Counted from the stretch's first letter, positions 6,810 to 15,107 are shown. The stretch is 18,656 bases of DNA from Treponema sp. (GCA_031266095.1 JAISBR010000168.1:1-18656); one strand, 5' to 3'. Translations and numbers: made by a program. Notes: generated by a model not told the origin, from the sequence alone.

Positions 6810-6968
6810 GACCTGGAATCGGATTTGATATAAGTCTTCTTCCCTGGCAGTTCCTGTCTATGTGATGGATAGTTTGGAACCAGTTTCCGTCAAAGCCATC
6901 GGTAGTCCGGACCAGGTCCGGTAGTCAAGCGGTAAAGAAAAACCGGCGCGGTATCTGCGGAGATAGTC
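6810..6968. other. Intergenic region with a GC-rich palindrome
   Basis: No gene is visible. A perfect palindrome CCGGACC-A-GGTCCGG (6907-6921) is bordered by direct copies of GGTAGTC (6901-6907 and 6920-6926). It lies about 50 nt beyond the stop codon of the minus-strand lipoprotein gene and could help end its transcript, although no T-run follows. Nothing else is evident. Confidence 0.4.
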
Positions 6969-8078
6969 TCATTTTTCCGCCGCCGGCATTCGAATTACCA
7001 TGAAGCCTGCCGCGCCGATATTGTACTCTTCCTGTTCCTCCCAGGCGGCGAACAGGGTGCCGGCGGCAAAGCCGATCCCGGTGTAGACAAAGCCCTCGGG
7101 CAGAGACGGCAGGGAGAATGGCTGCGGCCCCTCAACCGCGTCGGAGAGGTATATACCCTGGCCGTCGGGAAGGATTGCTGCGGCGAGGATATCTTTTCCA
7201 TCCTCCGCCGCGCCGGTCCGGTAATAGGCCAAAAGGCCGGGGCCGGTTTGGCCGCTTCCCGTGAAAGAACGAGACTGCGGGAAATCCGGGGAAATTACCA
7301 GCGCCCAAGCGTCCCTGGCCGCGGCGTCGAGCAGTTCCCGCAACGGGGCGGGGGCGGCGCTCTTGGGCTCAGGCAAAGCGGAATTCTGAAAAGTCCCGAT
7401 GGAAACCGGGTCTCCCGGCTGCCCCAAATCGGCGGCGCGGAGCAGGCGGCTCTCAGGCTGCGGTCCGTCCTGTTTCAACACTCTGTAATACCAGAAGCCG
7501 TCGGGACCGAGCCGCAGGGTATCCGCGTCCCAGCCCTCATCCGGGGGAAACAGATCCAGGGCGGGAATATCCAGCCCTTCCGGTACAGAGGATTCAGGGC
7601 CGAAGGTCCACACCCTGGGCTGGGGAAACCGCGCATTAGAATCAAGAAAACGGTCGTCCCGGTACAGCAGGGCCGCCGGCTTTTCCTCAAACATCACCAA
7701 TGCCCCCACCGTGTAGCGCCGCCAGAATTCACCGCCGGGCAGATGGTACAGCCCCGCCCCGCTCTCGTCCCACGGGGCGAGGCGCAGAAAACCGTCCCTG
7801 TTTACCGCCATTACAAGTTCATCTTCCCTGGCAAGCATAAAACGGATATGGAGGGCGGCGGGCCAGGGGATAAGAGCGGTGGAAAACCGCGCGTCTTCTA
7901 TTGAGTCGAGCAGTACCGGCCCTGTCCCGGTAAGTTGGAACCAAAGGGGATATTCCCCGGCCTGCAATACCGCTATGGGTTGTGGGCCGTACCGGGTAAG
8001 CCCGGTTACCGATTCCGTACCGGAACGGGCGCAAGAGAAAAGACAAAGCAGAAAAACCGCAAGCAAAGACCGTCGCAT
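6969..8078 (-). CDS. Predicted lipoprotein, function unknown
   Basis: The 369-residue product begins MRRSLLAVFLLCLFSC. The short basic start, hydrophobic core and LFSC lipobox predict cleavage before Cys16 and lipid attachment, as in spirochaetal lipoproteins. The mature part is rich in Gly, Pro, Trp and Asp, with repeated short segments such as RDGFLRLAPWDE and GPDGFWYYRVL. That is compatible with a beta-propeller or other all-beta fold, but I recognise no family. There are few cysteines after the lipidated one and no transmembrane segment. A TAGAAT box lies 5 nt before the ATG. The upstream spacer contains two hairpins, so it is probably transcribed separately from the ABC-F gene. Confidence 0.7.
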   Translation of the reverse strand: MRRSLLAVFLLCLFSCARSGTESVTGLTRYGPQPIAVLQAGEYPLWFQLTGTGPVLLDSIEDARFSTALIPWPAALHIRFMLAREDELVMAVNRDGFLRLAPWDESGAGLYHLPGGEFWRRYTVGALVMFEEKPAALLYRDDRFLDSNARFPQPRVWTFGPESSVPEGLDIPALDLFPPDEGWDADTLRLGPDGFWYYRVLKQDGPQPESRLLRAADLGQPGDPVSIGTFQNSALPEPKSAAPAPLRELLDAAARDAWALVISPDFPQSRSFTGSGQTGPGLLAYYRTGAAEDGKDILAAAILPDGQGIYLSDAVEGPQPFSLPSLPEGFVYTGIGFAAGTLFAAWEEQEEYNIGAAGFMVIRMPAAEK

Positions 8079-8083
8079 ACTTT

Positions 8084-8089
8084 ATTCTA
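8084..8089 (-). promoter_or_regulatory. -10 box 5 nt before the lipoprotein start codon
   Basis: TAGAAT on the minus strand matches five of six consensus bases and is separated by AAAGT from the ATG at 8078. The -35 position (TGTATT at 17 bp) is poor. If used, the transcript would have essentially no leader. Confidence 0.4.
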
Positions 8090-8127
8090 GCCGAAATGAT
8101 ACGAAAAATACAGCTGACATAGCCTCT

Positions 8128-8150
8128 TGCAAAACCCGGCCGGTTTTGCA
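8128..8150. repeat. AAAAC/GTTTT hairpin 4, downstream of the ABC-F gene
   Basis: TGCAAAACC (8128-8136) and GGTTTTGCA (8142-8150) form a perfect 9-bp stem with a 5-nt CG-rich loop. It lies in the 137-bp gap between two minus-strand genes, where a terminator for the ABC-F transcript is expected. Confidence 0.65.
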
Positions 8151-8152
8151 GC

Positions 8153-8184
8153 GGCGCTTCCAAAACCGCGGTTTTCAAAGCGCC
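8153..8184. repeat. AAAAC/GTTTT hairpin 5, downstream of the ABC-F gene
   Basis: GGCGCTT and AAGCGCC form the outer stem and AAAACC/GGTTTT the inner stem, separated by a small internal loop. It directly follows hairpin 4 and lies about 30 nt beyond the ABC-F stop codon. Confidence 0.65.
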
Positions 8185-8215
8185 TCGATAGGTATACCTT
8201 GACCACTCTTTCGCC

Positions 8216-10195
8216 TCAATCCGCCTTTGCAGCTTCCAATTCCGCCGTCAGCTTCTCCCATTCCCCGGTTTTGCTCTCTATGGCGGCGGTACATTCGTCC
8301 AGTTTGAGCTTTACCCCTTTGGCCTTCTCCCCATTAGAGTACACTCCCGGCAGCGCCATCTCCGTTTCCAGCCGGACTTTTTCACCTTCCAGAACCTCCA
8401 GCGCTTTGAGAATTTCCCCTTCCCGCCGCTCAAGCCGGCGGACGCGGGCCTGCTTTTTTTTATCCAGTTCCCGCGTTTTTACCGCGGAATTCCGCCGGGC
8501 ATAATCGGCCGCGTTCACGCCTGTCGTCACCGCCGCGTTTGTCGTGCTCTCCGCTCCCGCCGCCTCCCTGCTCAGCCGGTCTATATAATAGGCGTAATTG
8601 CCGAAAAAAAGCCGCGCCCCGGCGGGGGCGGAGATTTTCATCCCCGGCGACAGTTCCAGGGTCTTTGTGGAGAGCGCCTCCATAAAAGCGCGGTCATGGG
8701 AAACGAAAATGATGGTCCCCTGAAATTTACACAGTGTGTCCAGCAGTATGTCTTTGGAATGGAGGTCCAGATGATTGGTAGGCTCGTCCAATATGAGGAG
8801 GTTAACGGGTTTGAGCAGCATCCGCAGCAGGGCAAGACGACTCTTCTCCCCGCCTGAGAGTACCGAAATGGGCTTATGCACATCGTCCCCGCGGAAGAGA
8901 AATGCCGCCAGCATGTCGCGCAGCCGGGGAATCAGCGCGGCGGGCGCCTCATTTTCCATAAACTCAATAACCTGGTCACTGCCTGTCATTGCTTCGGCGG
9001 CATCCTGAGAGAAATAACCCACGCTGATACCTGAACCGTACTTCACCGTTCCCTCATAATCACGATCCCGGCCGGAGATGACGCGGAGCAGGGTGGTTTT
9101 GCCCGCGCCGTTACGGCCCGCTACCACAAGCCGTTCCCCGGTTTCAATGAGCAGGTCCAGGCCGGAAAGTACCCGCCGCTCACCGTAACTTTTGCCGATA
9201 CCCGCAAGGGTAAGGGCCACCCGCCCGGAATGCGGCGGCGGCGGAAAGCTGATGCTGATCTTTTTGAGGTTTTCCGGGATTTCAATCCGTTCCATTTTTT
9301 CCAGCCGCTTAATCAATTCCTGGGCAAAAGCGGCTTTGGAGGCCTTGTACCGGAAGCGGCGGATCAAGGCTTCGGTCCTGGCTATCTCCTCCTGCTGTTC
9401 CGCGTAACGCTTTATTAAACCGGTAAGCTCAGCTTCCCTTGTTTTTTCGTAGGCGCTGTAGTTGCCCGCATAGCGTTTCAGGTTCCCCTGAAAAAGTTCG
9501 TATACCTCGTTGACGGTACGGTCCAGGAAGTAACGGTCGTGTGAAACCAGCAGGCAGCCCCCGGGAAAATGCTCGAGCCAGTTTTCAAGCCAGTTTCGGG
9601 CTTCAATGTCCAGGTAGTTGGTCGGTTCATCCAGCAGCAGAATATCCGGCTGTTCCAGCAGCGCCTTTGCCAGGGCGATCCGCATCTGCCAGCCGCCTGA
9701 AAATTCACCGGTGTCCCGGTCAATGTCGTCAGATGAAAAACCAAGGCCCCCAAGCACCATGGAGATCATCGCCTCCCGGCGATAGTAGCCGGACTGTTCA
9801 ACCTGTTTCTGCAGCAGGTAGTGTTCCTCAAGCAGGGCTGCCACCGGGCCTTTGTCGCTTTTTACCTGTTCCAAAGCGCCGCCGATTTCCTCTGCCCGGG
9901 CCAGCAGCTCCAGGATAGGGGCAAAGGCGGTTTCAGCTTCCTCCCGCAGGCTTTTTCCTTTGTGGACAATGCCCGATTGGGGAAGATACGAAACACGGGA
10001 GCCTTTCTGAATGGCCCGGTTCCCGGAATCCGCGGGCAGCGCGCCGGCAATGACTTTCATCAGAGTGGATTTGCCCGAACCGTTGGCCCCGGCCAGGCAG
10101 GCGCGGGATCCCGCGGCAAGGTACAAGTTCACATCTTTGAGGATGTCCCGGTCGCCAAAGGCAAGTGAAACGCGGGAGAACTGGACAAAGGCCAT
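8216..10195 (-). CDS. ABC-F family ATPase
   Basis: The 659-residue soluble protein carries two ABC ATPase domains and no membrane segment. The first has Walker A GANGSGKST (36-44), signature FSGGWQ (165-170) and Walker B with LLLDEPTNYLD (186-196). The second has GRNGAGKTT (360-368), LSGGE (446-450) and ILDEPTNHLD (468-477). The charged helical linker (about 245-310) and a C-terminal coiled coil (about 570-655) match ABC-F proteins, which act on the ribosome in translation quality control or antibiotic protection rather than in transport. The subgroup (Uup-like, EttA-like or YdiF-like) cannot be fixed by eye. It starts 9 nt after the SH3 lipoprotein gene ends, so the two probably share a transcript. 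No strong Shine-Dalgarno sequence precedes the ATG. Confidence 0.93.
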   Translation of the reverse strand: MAFVQFSRVSLAFGDRDILKDVNLYLAAGSRACLAGANGSGKSTLMKVIAGALPADSGNRAIQKGSRVSYLPQSGIVHKGKSLREEAETAFAPILELLARAEEIGGALEQVKSDKGPVAALLEEHYLLQKQVEQSGYYRREAMISMVLGGLGFSSDDIDRDTGEFSGGWQMRIALAKALLEQPDILLLDEPTNYLDIEARNWLENWLEHFPGGCLLVSHDRYFLDRTVNEVYELFQGNLKRYAGNYSAYEKTREAELTGLIKRYAEQQEEIARTEALIRRFRYKASKAAFAQELIKRLEKMERIEIPENLKKISISFPPPPHSGRVALTLAGIGKSYGERRVLSGLDLLIETGERLVVAGRNGAGKTTLLRVISGRDRDYEGTVKYGSGISVGYFSQDAAEAMTGSDQVIEFMENEAPAALIPRLRDMLAAFLFRGDDVHKPISVLSGGEKSRLALLRMLLKPVNLLILDEPTNHLDLHSKDILLDTLCKFQGTIIFVSHDRAFMEALSTKTLELSPGMKISAPAGARLFFGNYAYYIDRLSREAAGAESTTNAAVTTGVNAADYARRNSAVKTRELDKKKQARVRRLERREGEILKALEVLEGEKVRLETEMALPGVYSNGEKAKGVKLKLDECTAAIESKTGEWEKLTAELEAAKAD

Positions 10196-10204
10196 AGACG
10201 CCGC

Positions 10205-11563
10205 TTATGGGGCAGGCGGGATGCCGGTGAATTCATCCCTGAAGAAGTACAGGAGAATCGGGGCGCTGTCCCGGCGGGTAACGACGCCGTCCTCAATGCA
10301 GTAGTTGGGGACTAATTCAAGCCGAAGGCCCTGACTGTCCAGATTGTACATGAAATGTACCGCCGTTTCCCCACCAAAGCCGGTAAAATAAACGGTACAG
10401 GCGCCATTGTAGCGCTCCTCAAAAGAGGGCGTCAGGAACAGGTCCATGGCGACCCGTCCTCTGCCGCTTACCCTTTCGGGGATTACCAGAGGAATCAACA
10501 GATCAAAACCGGTCCAGTTCAATTCGCCGTCTTCGGAAAAGACGATAGTCCCGTAGTTGTTACTGGTAAAGACCGGCCCCTGACTGTAGACGGCGTGAAA
10601 GATCGCCTCCCTGCGGGCATTTTCCTGCATGATAAGATCGTCCACGCCGGCGGGAAGGGCGGTGAACAACAGGGTACGGGTGGCGCTGTTGGTATCGGTG
10701 AACTGTACCGACAGGCTGGTATCGGAACGGAGATTCATCCGCAGGCTGGTACCCTCAAAGCGCCATGCCCGGTCTCCGTCGGGGCGGATGCTGCTATAGG
10801 AAAAACTCCGATCCAGATCGGAAAGGTAAATGCGGGCAATCCCCGTGTCCTGACCGGGATCAAATCCCCAGCGCCGGCTCAGCTCCTCGATATTGACCCG
10901 CCGGCTCTGTATCATCTGTCCATAGGATTCAGGCGACCAGACCTTTGCCATGAGCGCGTCCAGCTCCGGGCTGGCGATATCCTCCTGTTCCATCGGCGCG
11001 GCAATGAGGGGGCCGCCGTAATAGTCAAACAGCTGCAGCCGGTAGGAAAAACAGTAGCCCGTACTGCCGTCCCTGGTCAGTACCCGGTACCAGTCACCGG
11101 CCAGCGGCTCCCCGCTGCCGCTGATTGCCGGGGTCCCTTCCACTTTCTCAAGAATTTTGATAATTTCCCCGGTTCGCAGCCGGTACACCCGCCTTCCGCT
11201 GTTGTCCGGGCCGTCCCGTATCGGCAGTCCGTCCTGTAGATTCTCGGCGTAGATCCGGGCATACTCGGCAAAGGCCTTGGCGCGCCTGCGGGCTTTCCCC
11301 CTGCCGCCCACCAGTTCAAGCCGCGCCAGGGGTACTTCTGCCTTGTCCAGCCCCCCCTCACTGCGGAAAGCCCTGGGCACGCCCACCACCCAGACCCGGT
11401 CAATATTGGACCTGATATACACCGGCAGCACCGTGCCTGATGGAATAGGCGGCTCCTCGGTCGCCCACAGCAATACCCCCCAACCCAAGCGCGCACAAGA
11501 GGAGCAGACAAGCGCGCATAAAAATAAAAAACCGAACAGCCGGCCGCTTTTTCCGTAGCGCAT
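10205..11563 (-). CDS. SH3-domain lipoprotein
   Basis: The 452-residue product starts with a basic end and a hydrophobic core leading to a CSSC lipobox, so lipidation at Cys23 is predicted. Residues about 103-190 (ENLQDGLPIRDGPDNSGRRV, then YRLRTGEIIKILEK, and after a gap WYRVLTRDGSTGYCFSYRL) show the pattern of a bacterial SH3b domain, which often binds cell-wall material. The C-terminal half is rich in aromatic and beta-prone segments and I do not recognise it. A role at the periplasmic or outer-membrane face in envelope maintenance is inference. The gene is the first of a two-gene unit with the ABC-F ATPase and has a TATACT box 9 nt before its ATG. Confidence 0.78.
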   Translation of the reverse strand: MRYGKSGRLFGFLFLCALVCSSCARLGWGVLLWATEEPPIPSGTVLPVYIRSNIDRVWVVGVPRAFRSEGGLDKAEVPLARLELVGGRGKARRRAKAFAEYARIYAENLQDGLPIRDGPDNSGRRVYRLRTGEIIKILEKVEGTPAISGSGEPLAGDWYRVLTRDGSTGYCFSYRLQLFDYYGGPLIAAPMEQEDIASPELDALMAKVWSPESYGQMIQSRRVNIEELSRRWGFDPGQDTGIARIYLSDLDRSFSYSSIRPDGDRAWRFEGTSLRMNLRSDTSLSVQFTDTNSATRTLLFTALPAGVDDLIMQENARREAIFHAVYSQGPVFTSNNYGTIVFSEDGELNWTGFDLLIPLVIPERVSGRGRVAMDLFLTPSFEERYNGACTVYFTGFGGETAVHFMYNLDSQGLRLELVPNYCIEDGVVTRRDSAPILLYFFRDEFTGIPPAP

Positions 11564-11572
11564 AGCCAGAAT

Positions 11573-11600
11573 AGTATAACTGACAGCGGCCTCTTAGCAA
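11573..11600 (-). promoter_or_regulatory. Promoter of the SH3 lipoprotein / ABC-F unit
   Basis: On the minus strand TATACT (11578-11573) is preceded at 16 bp by TTGCTA (11600-11595). The -10 ends 9 nt before the ATG at 11563, so the leader would be at most 2-3 nt. No Shine-Dalgarno sequence is present. Confidence 0.5.
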
Positions 11601-11662
11601 AGAGAGCGGAGGCACTTTTCCAGCGTTCCCATGCTGTATGTGGTAGTGCGGAATTGAAGGCT

Positions 11663-11693
11663 GCATTCCCCAAAACTGCAGTTTTGGGAATGC
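11663..11693. repeat. AAAAC/GTTTT hairpin 6, between divergent genes
   Basis: GCATTCCCCAAAAC and GTTTTGGGAATGC pair with one bulged C around the perfect core AAAACTGCAGTTTT. It lies between the divergent SH3 lipoprotein and rplM genes, so here it cannot simply be the terminator of a neighbouring gene. Confidence 0.7.
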
Positions 11694-11737
11694 CTCCGTG
11701 CTCTGGTACTTGACTCTCCGCCCCTTTTATGCCACGA

Positions 11738-11748
11738 TATAGTAGAAT
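11738..11748 (+). promoter_or_regulatory. -10-like sequence upstream of rplM
   Basis: Overlapping TATAGT (11738-11743) and TAGAAT (11743-11748) lie about 30-40 nt before the rplM start. A good -35 (TTGACT, 11710-11715) is present, but 22 bp from TATAGT, which is too far; at 17 bp the sequence is CACGAT. The promoter is probably here but its exact boxes are unclear. Confidence 0.35.
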
Positions 11749-11776
11749 ATCCAAGTGGTTTGAGAAGGTTACAACA

Positions 11777-12205
11777 ATGAAGACAGTATTTGTAAAACCG
11801 GCGTTAGTGGAACGGAAATGGTTTGTTATTGACGCCGAGGGTAAGGCGTTGGGCCGGGTTGCGGCCAGGGTTGCGGCTATTGTCAGGGGTAAAAACAAGG
11901 TGATTTACACTCCGCATCAGGAGATTGGAGATTTTGTAATAGTGGTAAACGCGGACAAGATCGTGGTAACCGGCAGAAAAGCCCAACAGAAAATGTATTA
12001 CCGGCATTCGGGCTATCCCGGCGGACTTAAAGCCAGTAATTACGAGAAAGTCCTTGCCCGGCATCCCACAATGCCGCTGGAAAACGCCATTAAGGGTATG
12101 CTTCCCAAAGGGCCGCTGGGCCGGAAGCTTGCAAAAAATGCCAGGGTTTATGCCGGGGCCGTCCATCCCCATAGTGCGCAGAATCCGGCGGTAATTGATT
12201 TATAA
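11777..12205 (+). CDS. rplM: 50S ribosomal protein L13
   Basis: The product is 142 residues from MKTVFVKPALVERKWFVIDA, the usual L13 length, with the conserved segments GKALGRVA, IYTPHQEIGDFVIVVNADKI and LPKGPLGRKLAKNARVYAG. L13 binds 23S rRNA early in large-subunit assembly. An in-frame ATG at 11729 would add 16 residues not found in the family. I chose ATG 11777 because GAGAAGG (11762-11768) lies 8 nt upstream as Shine-Dalgarno sequence. The rpsI gene follows after 11 bp, the common rplM-rpsI operon. Confidence 0.97.
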   Translation: MKTVFVKPALVERKWFVIDAEGKALGRVAARVAAIVRGKNKVIYTPHQEIGDFVIVVNADKIVVTGRKAQQKMYYRHSGYPGGLKASNYEKVLARHPTMPLENAIKGMLPKGPLGRKLAKNARVYAGAVHPHSAQNPAVIDL

Positions 12206-12216
12206 GAGGTATTTGC

Positions 12217-12609
12217 ATGGTTAAGAATCTTGGAATCGGTACCGGCAGGCGGAAAACTTCGGTGGCCCGGGTCTATGTTCGGGACGGAAGCGGTAAAATC
12301 ATGGTAAACGGCAAGGAATTGGTCCATTATTTCCCCCAGGGCGAGCATGTCCTGATGGTACGCCAACCCCTGATGGTTACTACCAGTGAAAACAAGTTTG
12401 ACATTCTGATCAACGTGTACGGCGGCGGCCCTAACGGCCAGGCCGGCGCGTGCCGTCACGGTCTGGCCCGCGCCCTCTGTCAGGTGGATCACACCAACTA
12501 TACCAGTTTACGGAGTAACGGCTATCTTACCCGTGACTCCCGCATGGTGGAACGAAAAAAATATGGCCGGCGCGGCGCGCGGCGGCGCTTCCAGTTCTCA
12601 AAACGCTAA
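12217..12609 (+). CDS. rpsI: 30S ribosomal protein S9
   Basis: The 130-residue protein begins VKNLGIGTGRRKTSVARVY after the start Met, contains GGGPNGQAGACRHGLARAL, and ends in the basic tail RRGARRRFQFSKR, whose final Lys-Arg reaches the ribosomal P site in S9. Length and motifs are standard. AGAGG lies about 8 nt before ATG. It is co-transcribed with rplM. Confidence 0.97.
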   Translation: MVKNLGIGTGRRKTSVARVYVRDGSGKIMVNGKELVHYFPQGEHVLMVRQPLMVTTSENKFDILINVYGGGPNGQAGACRHGLARALCQVDHTNYTSLRSNGYLTRDSRMVERKKYGRRGARRRFQFSKR

Positions 12610-12621
12610 AATTATTTACAA

Positions 12622-12659
12622 CCGCGTTTTGCGGCCGTGGGGTTTGCCGTGATTCACGG
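12622..12659. other. Two small hairpins between rpsI and recX
   Basis: CCGC-GTTTT-GCGG (12622-12634) and CCGTG-ATT-CACGG (12647-12659) lie in the 76-bp spacer. Both stems are short and no T-run follows, so they may attenuate rather than fully end transcription into recX. Confidence 0.35.
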
Positions 12660-12685
12660 ATCGGATGGGCGGATATTAAATACGG

Positions 12686-13363
12686 ATGACCATTGTTTCA
12701 ATTAAGACAGGAACCGGCGCGGAGCTTAGACGGATTGAGCTCTCCGACGGTTCTTTTTTTTCATTCAAAACCTGTTATTTACCTCCGGTCTTTACCGGAG
12801 AAGGCCTCTATACCCCCGGCACGGCCGAAGGCCGGGAAATAAGCCCTGTGGAGGAAGCGGGTTTCCGCTTTGCCTCGGCCTGTTTGCGGGCGGAAAGAAC
12901 CGCCCTGCGGCTTATTGCCAGGGCTGAACAGACAGCTTTCGGCCTGGGGCGTAAACTGGAACGGCGGGGAAACGAGCCGGCCTGTGTCCGCGCCGTAATT
13001 TCCCGGCTTGCCGCCATGGAACTGGTAGATGATCGGCGTTTTGCCCGCTTCTGGCTGGAATCCCGGCTTAGCCGGCGGTGGGACAGCCCCCGGCAACTGC
13101 TTTCCGCGCTTTGTAACCGGGGCATCAGCCGGGACGACGCGGGGGCCGCCCTGAAAACGGTCCTGAATGATGATGCCGAGTGGGCGCTGCTTACGCGGTT
13201 TGCGGCAAAACAGCGGCCCTTACGGGTATCCCACGTAGCCGAATCCGGAACCATCGGCAATACCGGCAGCGTACTTCGATCCCTCAAATTTACGCTCAGA
13301 CGCGAGGGGTTTTCGCCCGAGCTGATACAGCGCTTCTTTGACGAGCGGGAAAACGGGGCATGA
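12686..13363 (+). CDS. recX: Regulatory protein RecX
   Basis: The 225-residue protein has the three-helix repeats of RecX: an alanine/arginine-rich first repeat with FGLGRKLERRG, the hallmark LVDDRRFARFWLESRLSRRW, and LLSALCNRGISRDDAGAAL. RecX binds RecA filaments and limits recombinase activity. The first 60 residues (IVSIKTGTGAELRRIELSDG) form a beta-rich extension ahead of the RecX core, as seen in some longer RecX proteins. I recall recX following rpsI in Treponema genomes, which supports both the call and the taxon. The Shine-Dalgarno sequence is weak; TATTAA lies 6 nt before ATG. The stop TGA overlaps the next start (ATGA). Confidence 0.85.
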   Translation: MTIVSIKTGTGAELRRIELSDGSFFSFKTCYLPPVFTGEGLYTPGTAEGREISPVEEAGFRFASACLRAERTALRLIARAEQTAFGLGRKLERRGNEPACVRAVISRLAAMELVDDRRFARFWLESRLSRRWDSPRQLLSALCNRGISRDDAGAALKTVLNDDAEWALLTRFAAKQRPLRVSHVAESGTIGNTGSVLRSLKFTLRREGFSPELIQRFFDERENGA

Positions 13364-13638
13364 TCGACAAAAGCGGCGCCTTGCACGCCCGTGTAAGCGG
13401 CCGGGTGCAGGGGGTGGGGTTTCGCTACACCTGTTACAATGAAGCCCGCCGCCTGGGCCTCTCCGGGTGGGTACGGAATGAACCTGACGGCGATGTGGAA
13501 GTCTGGGTCGAAGGCGGTGACGAAAAGCTGGACCGGTTTCTTCAGTGGCTCCACCGGGGGCCGCCCGGCGCGAGGGTGGATTATGTCAACGCCGAGAAGC
13601 GGCAGCCTGCCGGGTATAGGGGTTTCAACATAACGTAG
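13360..13638 (+). CDS. acyP: Acylphosphatase
   Basis: The 92-residue protein carries the two family signatures: GRVQGVGFR (14-22, phosphate-binding loop and catalytic Arg22) and GWVRNEPDGDVEV (36-48, catalytic Asn40). It hydrolyses acyl phosphates such as acetyl phosphate or 1,3-bisphosphoglycerate in the cytoplasm. The start overlaps the recX stop by 4 nt, so translation is probably coupled. Length is typical. No strong terminator follows; the next 70 bp show only a T-rich patch. Confidence 0.95.
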   Translation: MIDKSGALHARVSGRVQGVGFRYTCYNEARRLGLSGWVRNEPDGDVEVWVEGGDEKLDRFLQWLHRGPPGARVDYVNAEKRQPAGYRGFNIT

Positions 13639-13709
13639 AGCCCGGCTTTTCCCCCATTTTTGTATGAAATCATCAGCATAAAGAGCCCTGAACCAATTCC
13701 TTTTCTGCC

Positions 13710-13738
13710 TTGACGTATTATTTTATCGTAATTATACT
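13710..13738 (+). promoter_or_regulatory. Strong promoter of the transporter/M81 operon
   Basis: TTGACG (13710-13715) and TATACT (13733-13738) are separated by exactly 17 bp and each matches five of six consensus bases. The predicted start is near 13745, about 48 nt before the first ATG. Confidence 0.75.
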
Positions 13739-13741
13739 TCA

Positions 13742-13760
13742 TTATTATAGTCTATATTAA
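13742..13760. promoter_or_regulatory. Candidate operator palindrome over the transcription start
   Basis: A 19-bp near-perfect palindrome, TTAtTATAGtCTATAtTAA, with only the central base and one T-T pair unmatched, covers the predicted transcription start of the operon. Its place and symmetry fit a binding site for a dimeric repressor; no regulator gene is in the window. Confidence 0.5.
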
Positions 13761-13792
13761 GATTTTTTGAAACAAATGAGGAGGAAAATTTT

Positions 13793-15097
13793 ATGAAGAA
13801 GTTACTATTAACAACATTGCTAATCGTAACAGGAGTGTCTCTAGCCTTTGCGGCCGGTCAAAGAGCGGCGGGTTCCAATGATACGGTAACCCTCTCGGTC
13901 TATATGCAGATCGATATAGCCAATCCCCAATACAATTATTGGCCGATCACTCTGGATGCTTTTGCCAAGAAGTATCCCAATATCAAACTTGAGTTTGAAT
14001 ATGTATCAGGCGAGCAGTTCCATGATAAGTTCCAGGCCATGGCCGCGGCCGGGGATATTCCGGATCTGTTTACCACCTATGTGGGCGCTCGGTCGGGCTA
14101 TATCCTGGACCGGGGGCTGGTGAAGGACCTGCGGCCATATCTGACCAATGAGTTTAAATCACAGTACAGTACCGCTATTTGGGATCCCCAGGGGCCCAAT
14201 GGGGAGATTTATATTATCTCTCCTAATATGGCGGTATGTACGGCGGTATACGTAAATACTAAACTCCAGAGGGAGTTGGGGCTTACCATGCCGAAGACCC
14301 TGGATGAATTGATTGCCCAGGTTCCCGCGATCCGCGCCAGAGGGTATACACCCTTAATGTTCGCCAATAAGGGCGTGTGGCAGGCGCAGTCCCTGCTGCT
14401 TTCCATGCTGGTGGACCGCACGGCGGGAAAAGCATGGTTTGACCGGGCCCGGGCAGGAACGGCAAAGTTCACCGACAAGGGTTTTGTGGACGCCTTAGCG
14501 GTGATCAAGCGGCTCGTGGATACTCAGGCTTTCCCCGCGGGGGTGAATCAGCTTGAAGGCCCTGAGGGCTGGGGAGATTTTGTACAGGGCAAGTCGGTGT
14601 ACCTTTTGGACGCGGGCTGGCGGATTTCAGCGCTTAAGGGCGCCGCGACACCCGAAGATTACGCCAATTATGAGGTAATCGCCTTCCCGGCGATTGCGGG
14701 GGAAGTAACCCGCGGTTCCAGTGCCGCTACCCTGGGGGAAGCGCTGGCTATGAACGCGAAACTTTCGGGCGCCAAAGCCGATGCGGCGTGGAAATTCCTC
14801 AGTTTCATCTACGGACAGGAAGGCTGTGAAATCCTGATGAACCACGGTACGGTACCTACCTACAAGCTGGACTATTCCAAGTTTGCTATTGATAATCTGA
14901 ATAAGCAATACATCGAACTTACCAACAACCAGTCCATGGGCTATGTTATCGACGCGGTGATGGACGGAGAGGGCGTAAACAACCTGCTTAATCCCGGCAT
15001 ACAGGCGGTGATGATAGGCGATAAGACTCCCGCGCAGCTTGCCGCCGAATATGAAGCCTGGGTCGCGGCAAACGATTCGAACCGGAAAAAACGGTAA
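13793..15097 (+). CDS. Extracellular solute-binding protein, sugar-type ABC importer
   Basis: The 434-residue protein has a Sec signal peptide ending near AFA-AGQ (residues 19-24) and the features of family 1 solute-binding proteins: FAKKYPNIKLEFEYV near the N terminus, AAAGDIPDLFTTYV, TLDELIAQVPAIRARGYTPL, and a late segment with AWKFLSFIYGQEG. It would capture a substrate in the periplasm and pass it to the two permeases encoded just downstream. The family is typical of CUT1 (oligosaccharide, glycerol phosphate) systems; the actual ligand cannot be read from sequence. AGGAGG (13779-13784) lies 8 nt before ATG, one of the best ribosome binding sites here. A hairpin separates it from the permease gene and may raise its mRNA level relative to them. 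Confidence 0.93.
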   Translation: MKKLLLTTLLIVTGVSLAFAAGQRAAGSNDTVTLSVYMQIDIANPQYNYWPITLDAFAKKYPNIKLEFEYVSGEQFHDKFQAMAAAGDIPDLFTTYVGARSGYILDRGLVKDLRPYLTNEFKSQYSTAIWDPQGPNGEIYIISPNMAVCTAVYVNTKLQRELGLTMPKTLDELIAQVPAIRARGYTPLMFANKGVWQAQSLLLSMLVDRTAGKAWFDRARAGTAKFTDKGFVDALAVIKRLVDTQAFPAGVNQLEGPEGWGDFVQGKSVYLLDAGWRISALKGAATPEDYANYEVIAFPAIAGEVTRGSSAATLGEALAMNAKLSGAKADAAWKFLSFIYGQEGCEILMNHGTVPTYKLDYSKFAIDNLNKQYIELTNNQSMGYVIDAVMDGEGVNNLLNPGIQAVMIGDKTPAQLAAEYEAWVAANDSNRKKR

Positions 15098-15107
15098 TTG
15101 ACTGAGG

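Noticed and set aside
7248..7904. Long plus-strand frame of 218 codons opposite the lipoprotein gene
   Set aside because: It is antisense to a gene with signal peptide and good composition, and its Arg/Gly/Pro-rich product is typical of a shadow frame in GC-rich DNA.
10355..11239. 294-codon plus-strand frame opposite the SH3 lipoprotein
   Set aside because: Fully overlapped by the better supported minus-strand gene; no recognisable motif or ribosome binding site.
11729..11776. Upstream ATG extending rplM by 16 residues
   Set aside because: The extension is not part of L13, and the internal ATG 11777 has a proper Shine-Dalgarno sequence and gives the standard length.
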